Assembly: GCA_964016885.1 (NCBI GenBank)
Contig: OZ024743.1
Span: forward strand, 166,347,492-166,411,491
Direction of reading: 5' to 3'
DNA length: 64,000 bases
DNA from: Eledone cirrhosa
Lineage: Eukaryota; Mollusca; Cephalopoda; Octopoda; Eledonidae
This document shows positions 1-11,300 of this stretch, one piece after another. Position 1 is the first letter of the stretch. Every line of letters begins with the position of its first letter. The notes under the pieces are model-generated. The model was not told the origin of the DNA, did not search any database, and saw nothing but the letters and a program-made list of their open reading frames with translations. Position numbers and translations under genes: made by a program.

Positions 1-3000
1 AGACATCAGCTAGAGAACAAATACTTTAGTACAGACATCAGGAAGAGGACAAATACTTTAGTACAGACATCAGCTAGAGAACAAATACTTTAGTACAGAC
101 ATCAGGAAGAGGACAAATACTTTAGTACAGACATCAGCTAGAGAACAAATACTTTAGTACAGACATCAGGAAGAGGACAAATACTTTAGTACAGACATCA
201 GCAAGAGAACAAATACTTTAGTACAGACATCAGGAAGAGGACAAATACTTTCGTACAGACATCAGCAAGAGAACAAATACTTTAGTACAGACATCAGCAA
301 GAGAACAAATACTTTAGTACAGACATCAGGAAGAGGACAAATACTTTAGTATAGACATCAGCTAGAGAACAAATACTTTAGTACAGACATCAGCAAGAGA
401 ACAAATACTTTAGTACAGACATCAGCAAGAGAACAAATACTTTAGTACAGACATCAGGAAGAGGACAAATACTTTAGTACAGACATCAGGAAGAGAACAA
501 ATACTTTAGTACAGACATCAGGAAGAGGACAAATACTTTCGTACAGACATCAGCAAGAGAACAAATACTTTAGTACAGACATCAGCAAGAGAACAAATAC
601 TTTAGTACAGACATCAGGAAGAGGACAAATACTTTAGTATAGACATCAGCTAGAGAACAAATACTTTAGTACAGACATCAGCAAGAGAACAAATACTTTA
701 GTACAGACATCAGCAAGAGAACAAATACTTTAGTACAGACATCAGGAAGAGAACAAATACTTTAGTACAGACATCAGGAAGAGGACAAATACTTTCGTAC
801 AGACATCAGCAAGAGAACAAATACTTTAGTACAGACATCAGCAAGAGAACAAATACTTTAGTACAGACATCAGCAAGAGAACAAATACTTTAGTACAGAC
901 ATTAGGAAGAGGACAAATACTTTAGTACAGACATCAGCAAGAGAACAAATACTTTAGTACAGACATCAGGAAGAGAACAAATACTTTAGTACAGACATCA
1001 GGAAGAGGACAAATACTTTAGTACAGACATCAGCAAGAGAACAAATACTTTAGTACAGACATCAGCAAGAGAACAAATACTTTAGTACAGACATTAGGAA
1101 GAGGACAAATACTTTAGTACAGACATCAGCAAGAGAACAAATACTTTAGTACAGACATCAGCAAGAGAACAAATACTTTAGTACAGACATTAGGAAGAGG
1201 ACAAATACTTTAGTACAGACATCAGCAAGAGAACAAATACTTTAGTACAGACATCAGCAAGAGAACAAATACTTTAGTACAGACATCAGGAAGAGGACAA
1301 ATACTTTAGTACAGACATCAGCAAGAGGACAAATACTTTAGTACAGACATCAGCAAGAGAACAAATACTTTAGTACAGACATCAGGAAGAGGACAAATAC
1401 TTTAGTACAGACATCAGCTAGAGAACAAATACTTTAGTACAGACATCAGGAAGAGGACAAATACTTTAGTACAGACATCAGGAAGAGGACAAATACTTTA
1501 GTACAGACATCAGCAAGAGGACAAATACTTTAGTACAGACATCAGTAAGAGAACAAATACTTTAGTACAGACATCAGGAAGAGGACAAATACTTTAGTAC
1601 AGACATCAGCAAGAGAACAAATACTTTAGTACAGACATCAGGAAGAGAACAAATACTTTAGTACAGACATCAGCAAGAGGACAAATACTTTAGTACAGAC
1701 ATCAGGAAGAGAACAAATACTTTAGTACAGACATCAGCAAGAGGACAAATACTTTAGTACAGACATCAGCAAGAGAACAAATACTTTAGTACAGACATCA
1801 GCAAGAGAACAAATACTTTAGTACAGACATTAGGAAGAGGACAAATACTTTAGTACAGACATCAGCAAGAGAACAAATACTTTAGTACAGACATCAGGAA
1901 GAGGACAAATACTTTAGTACAGACATCAGCAAGAGGACAAATACTTTAGTACAGACATCAGCAAGAGAACAAATACTTTAGTACAGACATCAGGAAGAGA
2001 ACAAATACTTTAGTACAGACATCAGGAAGAGGACAAATACTTTAGTACAGACATCAGCAAGAGAACAAATACTTTAGTACAGACATCAGCAAGAGAACAA
2101 ATACTTTAGTACAGACATCAGCAAGAGAACAAATACTTTAGTACAGACATCAGCTAGAGAACAAATACTTTAGTACAGACATCAGCTAGAGAACAAATAC
2201 TTTAGTACAGACATCAGGAAGAGAACAAATACTTTAGTACAGACATCAGCAAGAGAACAAATACTTTAGTACAGACATCAGCTAGAGAACAAATATTTTA
2301 GTACAGACATCAGCTAGAGAACAAATACTTTAGTACAGACATCAGCTAGAGAACAAATATTTTAGTACAGACATCAGCTAGAGAACAAATACTTTAGTAC
2401 AGACATCAGGAAGAGAACAAATACTTTAGTACAGACATCAGCTGGAGAACAAATACTTTAGTACAGACATCAGGAACAGAACAAATACTTTAGTACAGAC
2501 ATCAGGAAGAGAACAAATACTTTAGTACAGACATCAGCAAGAGGACAAATACTTTAGTACAGACATCAGGAAGAGAACAAATACTTTAGTACAGACATCA
2601 GCAAGAGGACAAATACTTTAGTACAGACATCAGCAAGAGAACAAATACTTTAGTACAGACATCAGCAAGAGAACAAATACTTTAGTACAGACATCAGCAA
2701 GAGAACAAATACTTTAGTACAGACATCAGGAAGAGGACAAATACTTTAGTACAGACATCAGCTAGAGAACAAATACTTTAGTACAGACATCAGGAAGAGG
2801 ACAAATATTTTAGTACAGACATCAGGAAGAGGACAAATACTTTAGTACAGACATCAGCTAGAGAACAAATACTTTAGTACAGACATCAGCAAGAGAACAA
2901 ATACTTTAGTACAGACATCAGGAAGAGGACAAATATTTTAGTACAGACATCAGGAAGAGGACAAATACTTTAGTACAGACATCAGCAAGAGAACAAATAC

Positions 3001-6000
3001 TTTAGTACAGACATCATCAAGAGAACAAATACTTTGGTACAGACATCAGGAAGAGGACAAATACTTTAGTACAGACATCAGCAAGAGAACAAATACTTTA
3101 GTACAGACACCAGGAAGAGGACAAATACTTTAGTACAGACATCAGCAAGAGAACAAATACTTTAGTACAGACATCAGCAAGAGAACAAATACTTTAGTAC
3201 AGACATCAGGAAGAGGACAAATACTTTCGTACAGACATCAGCTAGAGAACAAATACTTTAGTACAGACATCAGGAAGAGGACAAATACTTTAGTACAGAC
3301 ATCAGGAAGAGGACAAATATTTTAGTACAGACATCAGGAAGAGGACAAATACTTTAGTACAGACATCAGGAAGAGGACAAATATTTTAGTACAGACATCA
3401 GGAAGAGGACAAATATTTTAGTACAGACATCAGGAAGAGGACAAATACTTTAGTACAGACATCAGGAAGAGGACAAATATTTTAGTACAGACATCAGGAA
3501 GAGGACAAATACTTTAGTACAGACATCAGGAAGAGGACAAATATTTTAGTACAGACATCAGGAAGAGGACAAATACTTTAGTACAGACATCAGGAAGAGG
3601 ACAAATACTTTAGTACAGACATCAGGAAGAGGACAAATACTTTAGTACAGACATCAGGAAGAGGACAAATATTTTAGTACAGACATCAGGAAGAGGACAA
3701 ATACTTTAGTACAGACATCAGGAAGAGGACAAATACTTTCGTACAGACATCAGCAAGAGAACAAATACTTTAGTACAGACATCAGCAAGAGAACAAATAC
3801 TTTAGTACAGACATCAGGAAGAGGACAAATACTTTAGTATAGACATCAGCTAGAGAACAAATACTTTAGTACAGACATCAGCAAGAGAACAAATACTTTA
3901 GTACAGACATCAGCAAGAGAACAAATACTTTAGTACAGACATCAGCAAGAGAACAAATACTTTAGTACAGACATTAGGAAGAGGACAAATACTTTAGTAC
4001 AGACATCAGCAAGAGAACAAATACTTTAGTACAGACATCAGGAAGAGGACAAATACTTTAGTACAGACATCAGCAAGAGGACAAATACTTTAGTACAGAC
4101 ATCAGCAAGAGAACAAATACTTTAGTACAGACATCAGGAAGAGAACAAATACTTTAGTACAGACATCAGGAAGAGAACAAATACTTTAGTACAGACATCA
4201 GGAAGAGAACAAATACTTTAGTACAGACATCAGCAAGAGAACAAATACTTTAGTACAGACATCAGGAAGAGAACAAATACTTTAGTACAGACATCAGGAA
4301 GAGAACAAATACTTTAGTACAGACATCAGCAAGAGGACAAATACTTTAGTACAGACATCAGCAAGAGAACAAATACTTTAGTACAGACATCAGGAAGAGA
4401 ACAAATACTTTAGTACAGACATCAGCAAGAGAACAAATACTTTAGTACAGACATCAGGAAGAGGACAAATACTTTAGTACAGACATCAGCAAGAGGACAA
4501 ATACTTTAGTACAGACATCAGCAAGAGAACAAATACTTTAGTACAGACATCAGCAAGAGAACAAATACTTTAGTACAGACATCAGTAAGAGAACAAATAC
4601 TTTAGTACAGACATCAGGAAGAGGACAAATACTTTAGTACAGACATCAGCAAGAGAACAAATACTTTAGTACAGACATCAGGAAGAGAACAAATACTTTA
4701 GTACAGACATCAGCAAGAGGACAAATACTTTAGTACAGACATCAGGAAGAGAACAAATACTTTAGTACAGACATCAGCAAGAGGACAAATACTTTAGTAC
4801 AGACATCAGCAAGAGAACAAATACTTTAGTACAGACATCAGCAAGAGAACAAATACTTTAGTACAGACATTAGGAAGAGGACAAATACTTTAGTACAGAC
4901 ATCAGCAAGAGAACAAATACTTTAGTACAGACATTAGGAAGAGGACAAATACTTTAGTACAGACATCAGCAAGAGGACAAATACTTTAGTACAGACATCA
5001 GCAAGAGGACAAATACTTTAGTACAGACATCAGCAAGAGAACAAATACTTTAGTACAGACATCAGGAAGAGAACAAATACTTTAGTACAGACATCAGGAA
5101 GAGGACAAATACTTTAGTACAGACATCAGCAAGAGAACAAATACTTTAGTACAGACATCAGCAAGAGAACAAATACTTTAGTACAGACATCAGCAAGAGA
5201 ACAAATACTTTAGTACAGACATCAGCTAGAGAACAAATACTTTAGTACAGACATCAGCTAGAGAACAAATACTTTAGTACAGACATCAGGAAGAGAACAA
5301 ATACTTTAGTACAGACATCAGCAAGAGAACAAATACTTTAGTACAGACATCAGCTAGAGAACAAATATTTTAGTACAGACATCAGCTAGAGAACAAATAC
5401 TTTAGTACAGACATCAGCTAGAGAACAAATATTTTAGTACAGACATCAGCTAGAGAACAAATACTTTAGTACAGACATCAGGAAGAGAACAAATACTTTA
5501 GTACAGACATCAGCTGGAGAACAAATACTTTAGTACAGACATCAGGAACAGAACAAATACTTTAGTACAGACATCAGGAAGAGGACAAATACTTTAGTAC
5601 AGACATCAGCAAGAGAACAAATACTTTAGTACAGACATCAGGAAGAGGGCAAATACTTTAGTACAGACATCAGGAAGAGGACAAATACTTTAGTACAGGC
5701 ATCAGCTAGAGAACAAATACTTTAGTACAGACATCAGGAAGAGAACAAATACTTTAGTACAGACATCAGGAAGAGGACAAATACTTTAGTACAGACATCA
5801 GGAAGAGGACAAATACTTTAGTACAGACATCAGCAAGAGAACAAATACTTTAGTACAGACATCAGGAAGAGGACAAATACTTTAGTACAGACATCAGGAA
5901 GAGGACAAATACTTTAGTACAGACATCAGCAAGAGAACAAATATTTTAGTACAGACATCAGGAAGAGGACAAATACTTTAGTACAGACATCAGCTAGAGA

Positions 6001-6264
6001 ACAAATACTTTAGTACAGACATCAGCTAGAGAACAAATACTTTAGTACAGACATCAGGAAGAGAACAAATACTTTAGTACAGACATCAAGAAGAGGACAA
6101 ATACTTTAGTACAGACATCAGCAAGAGAACAAATACTTTAGTACAGACATCAGGAAGAGGACAAATACTTTAGTACAGACATCAGCAAGAGAACAAATAC
6201 TTTAGTACAGACATCAGCAAGAGAAATACTTTAGTACAGACATCAGGAAGAGAACAAATACTTT
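1..6264. repeat. 32-bp satellite array, main block
   Basis: About 196 head-to-tail copies of a 32-bp unit (core ACATCAGSAAGAGRACAAAT followed by ACTTTAGTACAG). The period is exactly 32: variant sites recur at multiples of 32. A few unit types alternate: GGAAGAGGAC, GCAAGAGAAC, GCTAGAGAAC, GCAAGAGGAC and GGAAGAGAAC. Rarer markers are TTTCGTAC, TAGTATAG, ACATTAGG, AAATATTT and CAGGAACAG. The array begins before base 1. There is no unique spacer and no open gene. It lies 3' of the last visible TTF2 exon on the gene's strand, so it probably sits in a TTF2 intron. Confidence 0.97.
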
Positions 6265-6616
6265 TGTAGCGGTTGTCTCCCTTGTTTGGATTAACATCTA
6301 GACGGGAAGTAGAACTCTTTCTGCAACTTCCGGTCAGAACCCTATAAAAGTAACAACTTTAAGTTCTCACTCTCTCATTGCCCTTTCGGCACCAGGCCAA
6401 GAGCCTCTCATTGCCTTCCGGCGCCTGGCATTAGCCAGGCGTCCTCTGCCAGCCGCGTTTGCCTGGCAATCAAAACGGTAACGACTAACTTTGTTTCATT
6501 CTATCATCTATTTCTTTGACATGCCAACTATACTATCTACTATTGTTAATTAAATATTATACACACAAACCATGTCTCGTTTTGTTACATTCATACAACC
6601 CAGTATCTCCGCTATA
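6265..6616 (+). mobile_element. solo LTR inserted in the satellite
   Basis: A 352-bp unique segment interrupts the satellite. It starts TGTAGCGG and ends CCGCTATA, and is flanked by CTTT (6261-6264) and CTTC (6617-6620), a 4-bp target duplication with one change. It contains CCTATAAAAG near 6341, a TATA-like core promoter, and GC-rich inverted motifs around GCCTGGC. Its 3' part (TTAATTAAA, ATACACACAA, ATTCATACAACC) matches the ends of the LTRs at 21111-21500 and 22893-23233, so it belongs to a related LTR family. No internal region is present. Confidence 0.8.
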
Positions 6617-7027
6617 CTTCAGTACAGACATCTGGAAGAGAACAAATACTTTAGTACAGACATCAGGAAGAGGACAAATACTTTAATACAGACATCAGGA
6701 AGAGGACAAATACTTTAGTACAGACATCAGGAAGAGGACAAATACTTTAGTACAGACATCAGGAAGATGACAAATACTTTAGTACAGACATCAGCAAGAG
6801 GACAAATACTTTAGTACAGACATCAGCAAGAGGACAAATACTTTAGTACAGACATCAGCAAGAGAACAAATACTTTAGTACAGACATCAGCAAGAGAACA
6901 AATACTTTAGTACAGACATCAGCTGGAGAACAAATACTTTAGTACAGACATCAGGAAGAGAACAAATACTTTAGTACAGACATCAGGAAGAGGACAAATG
7001 CTTTAGTACAGACATCAGGAAGAGGAT
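6617..7027. repeat. 32-bp satellite array, block after the LTR
   Basis: Roughly 13 more copies of the 32-bp unit, continuing in the same orientation and register after the LTR insertion. The last units decay at the right edge. Before 7140 the array gives way to unique sequence. Confidence 0.95.
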
Positions 7028-7139
7028 AGATATATGTTAGTACTAACACCAGCAAAGATACAATGTCTGTTAAAAAGTACCTGGCTTTCTTGTTTCCCCA
7101 TGGGAAGTAATAATGTTAGGGAGACATTTATGCATGTGT

Positions 7140-7810
7140 TTTTTTTGTGAGCTTGCAGGATACATCAGTCACTATCAGGCAACTAGTATATAAGGTACAT
7201 CACATTTTTGTTTTGCCTGATACTGCCAACAAGGATCCTGAGTTTCTGAATATCATGACAACTGGAGAGGAGACGTGGGTGTACAGGCACAATTAAGAAA
7301 CCAAAGCTCAGTCATCACAGTTGAAGTATCCAATGTCATCAAGGCACAAAAAAGCTTGTTAGGTGCAGATCAAAATCAAGGTAATGTTGACTGTTTTCAT
7401 GAACTACTAAATTCCAAGATTCACCAGAAATTGAGCATCCCAAATATGCACCAGAAAAAGAAACAGTTATAAAGTCCTGCAATGTCTTTGTGGTGTAGTT
7501 TGGCACAAGAGACTGGATCTGTGAGCCTCACAAAACAGACAGCTGCATCATGACAATGCCCTACCGCAATTGTTGGAATTGGTCATAGGTTTCTTGGCAA
7601 CGAAAGACATTCTCTTCATTTGCTAGGCTCCTTACTCTCCAGACATAGCTCCTTCTGACGTCTATGGGAGTCAAGTGGACATCATGCAGACTGTCAATGG
7701 AGCTGAGAGTCATTTCAAACATGCTTTGAAAGTGACAGGATCGCTGGCCTAAATCAACAAAGAATGTAATTTTTTTCCTCAGATTAAGGTCGGATACTTT
7801 TTTGAGAGAT
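7140..7810 (+). pseudogene. mariner/Tc1-like transposase remnant
   Basis: Conceptual translation across several frames gives the mariner hallmarks in order: DPEFLNIMTTGEETWVYR near 7225, LHHDNA near 7540, then APYSPDIAPSD near 7630, followed by a degraded C-terminus ending GYFFER. These are the first catalytic aspartate region (here altered, TGEETW instead of the usual TGDETW), the HHDNA motif and the YSPDLAP motif of the DD(34)D family. In-frame stops and frameshifts are numerous, so it is a fossil. No terminal inverted repeats were located. Confidence 0.8.
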
Positions 7811-7899
7811 TTTGTTTGTTAGAACAAACCTAAGCAAGAAAACAAACATAACAGGATATTCTTTCAAGGACTTGTTGACATGGAAAATTGGGTTTTAAA

Positions 7900-8150
7900 T
7901 CAATCACAATGACAAGGATGACGATGGTAGAGGTGATAGCAATAGTGATGGTAATGATGTTGATGGATATGATGATGGCAAGGATGATGATGAAAGCAAT
8001 GGTGGTGATGATGATGATGGTAGCTATTATGGTGATATAGGTGACAATGGTAATGATGGTAGCAATTGTGGTAATAATGATGATACCAACTGTGGTGGCA
8101 GCGATGATGATGATGATTGTGGTAGTGTTGGTGGTGACGGTAGTAATACT
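7900..8150. repeat. GAT/GGT trinucleotide-rich imperfect microsatellite
   Basis: A 250-bp stretch of irregular GATGATGGTRRT-type triplets. The histidine-rich reading frame on the minus strand here is only translated microsatellite. It ends right beside the donor site of the TTF2 exon at 8154-8307, so it is intronic. Confidence 0.85.
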
Positions 8151-8153
8151 TAC

Positions 8154-8307
8154 TTATTGACATTCTGTTCTCGGTTAGGTCCATGATAGATGAGGACACT
8201 TAACAAACCCCTTTTGCACCTGCTCTCAACTTCTTTGCCCCACTGGTGCACCAGGGATGCAGGTGTGATAATTAGGGTGGCTTTACTCTTCATTACACAA
8301 CTACTGT
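8154..8307 (-). CDS. TTF2: TTF2 exon: helicase motif Ia
   Basis: 154 bp. Acceptor ..CAATTAG at 8308-8310, donor GTAAGT at 8148-8153. It encodes [13 protein letters not shown], then [10 protein letters not shown] and YHGPNREQN, matching the segment just after the Walker A exon in TTF2. Entry phase needs two bases to finish a codon begun in the 10323-10433 exon (G+AC = Asp). It leaves two bases for the next exon, which is beyond the left edge. Confidence 0.92.
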
Positions 8308-11300
8308 CTAATTGAAGGATGAAAGTGAGATTAGCTGTTAGCGATGTCATGGTTACTAAAGACATTTGGTGAGAATAGTGGTATCATCATCATTTTATGT
8401 TATGTTTTCTATGTTGACATAAGTTGGTTGAATCATCATGTTTTGAGACTAGAGAGGTCAGAAAACCATGTCATCATCATATGTTCCATATTTCAGCATG
8501 GTTTCTATAACTTAATGCATTTCCTAACACTAACAATTTTATAGTGTGTGAACGAGGAAGGGACCTCAAACCCATCAAGGAGGGAAGTAACTCCAAATAA
8601 GAACTGACTTCGACTGTGATGACCAATGACAACATAGAAAACATTTGTAAAATCCTAATGATGGTGATGTTGTTGTAGTATAAATTTACAGAGCTGGCAA
8701 AATCATTTACAATACAATAATGTCTGTTTCCTAAGGCGTAAATGTGTGTGTGGAGGAGAACAGTGTTTACTTCTAGTTTTGAGGTATGAGGAAAATAAGA
8801 GAGATGGATTAAAGAACAGTGGTTTCCAAATTGTGCACCTCAGTGCTGCAAGATATAATTAGGTGCACCATAAATGAACAAGATTCTATTTCAAAATGTG
8901 AAAAATACAAACTGAAATTTGTGATAAATTCTGTCAAACTAAAAATGAAAATATTGATAACTTTGCTCCCTTTAATGACTAAAAGAAGGAACTACAAATA
9001 TCTTTTCTGTATTTTTGATTATATATAGTTCTATTTTATACTATAAATATCTTTTTTGAATATTTTCGAATATACGCACAAAGTATACCATAATAGTTTT
9101 ATTCATTCTAAACAAATGAGTTACTGCTCTGGATGGTTGCTATAAATAGCAGCTAATCCATTCTCAAATCACACCATACTGTCATAAAAAAAGGAGGAGC
9201 ACATTGGATAATGTCAGTAAAGAAAGGAGAGATGGTATTGGCTGGAATCAGTGCTGACTTGGACTAAACGACATCAACATCAAGTGAAATAAGATAATTG
9301 TTTCTACTTTTGGCACAAGGCCAGCAATTACCCAGTACATTACTGGTACTTTATTTTATCGACCCCATAAAGATGAAAGGCAAAGTTAACCTCGACGGGA
9401 TTTGAACTCAGACCGTAAAGGGGCATAACTATGTTAGAAAGCATGGCGTCCAACCCTCTACCGGTACTGCCAATTCACATCAAGTGAAATAAGATAATTG
9501 TTTCTACTTTTGGCACAAGGCCAGCAAATACCCAGTGTATTACTGGTACTTTATTTTATCGACCCCGTAAGGATGAAAGGCAAAGTTAACCTTGGCGGGA
9601 TTTGAACTCAGAATGGCATGGGCCGTAACTCTATGCGTCAAAGCATGGCGTCCGACCCTCTACCGATACTGCCAATCCAAGTGTTCGGATTCATGACAAA
9701 TCATTGGCATCATCATCAGTTTGGAGTCTATTTTGCATGGGTAAGAGGAGCTGTCACATTATGAGACAAGTCAAGTCAGCTGACTGTCTTGTTCATATGG
9801 AACTGTTTCTGACTTGGTTTCTGCTGCTGAATGCTTTTCCTAACACCAACCACATTACAGCGTAGACTGAGTTATTTTTATTACGGCACCAAAATGACCA
9901 TCTGACAGGGTGGGCCGAGTGCTTTTTCCTTGTGGTACAAGCAGGACCACCTACAGAGTGGACAGGATGCTTTTTGTTTTATCACCAGCACAACCACCTT
10001 ACAGGCTTGACAGGGTGCTTTTTGTCGTGTAATTAGCATAACCACTGTATAGTGTGTCCACATTAGGGTGGACTAGGTGTTTTTTTTATTGTGGTACAAG
10101 CATGAGCACATTACAGTGTGGACTGGGTGTTTTTTGTTGTGTCACCAGCACGATCACCTAACAGGGTCGACCAGGTGCTTTTTGTTATTTCACCAGCATG
10201 ACAACCTTGCAGTGGTGCTTTATATTTGAATTCATAATCCATAAGTTTGGTAGTCAGTTAAGTGCTATTTACTCAAAACTATCTTCTTAACAGTAGGATA
10301 GTAATAGGGACAAGACATATACCTTTTTTTAACCATTCTTCTTTTACTGTTTTTTTTAACCTGTCATCTTCTTGCTTTTGTTTCAAGATCAAAGAGATCA
10401 TGGTCAAAGTTTTCCCAAGACCCATATCATCAGCTGAAAGGAAAATAAGAGAATTAACCTTTTCTCTACTGTATTTCTAATGACAAGGTCTGCCTATGAC
10501 TTTCAAATAATTTTGAAAATAAAATAAAAAATTTCATATGATTTAATTAAATAACGAGCTTTCTCATTAAAACTCTTACATAGAACTATGATTTTTAGGA
10601 AGATTTTTAGGTAAATAAATATAACAACTTTGTATTATAGAAACAGAGGCAATTTCTTATCAAAAGGGATAAAAAAATGTTACTTAACCCTTTTGTGATC
10701 ATATTTCAAATGAAATATACTATTTTAATTACTTAATAAAGTAATTTTTAGGGATTTACTAAAATTATTAATTATTTAATTACTAAGATAGTAACGTATG
10801 GTTCTTATATAAAATTACGTTGGGAAATTTTAATTGGAAAATTTTAATAGAAAAATTTACATTAAAATTTAACCCATTATCATTTACATTACTCTATATT
10901 TACTATTGTATTTTGGAGGTAAAAGCTTTATCTTACATAATCATTTTACATAATAGTGAATCTACGAGATTTTGATGTTATTTATTTTGAGAACAATACT
11001 TTAACACCATATGAGTGACCGACTACGACCAGTATGAGTATGAGTGACCGACTACGACCAGTTTGAACAGAAAGAGGTGAGAGAATTCTGGTTTAAATGC
11101 TCAAGGGTTAAATAGGAACCCTTTAAAATAAGTAGTTTTGTTTCATAGAACCGAAGCCAGTTTTGGTCAAGTTAGTTATTGCGAAAAGAGTGTTAATTAA
11201 CCTTTTTGTTCCAACATTTCTAATGAAATACACTGATGATGCTCTTTAGTTAATTTTCAAAATAATTTCATTTTGAAAGAATTTAGAAATATGACTAACT

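Noticed and set aside
1..7027. CRISPR-like array of 32-bp repeats
   Set aside because: The units abut with no unique spacers and vary among themselves. The surrounding DNA is animal. It is a satellite.
7900..8199. Histidine-rich 99-residue minus-strand protein
   Set aside because: Pure translation of GAT/GGT triplet repeats overlapping a TTF2 donor site.
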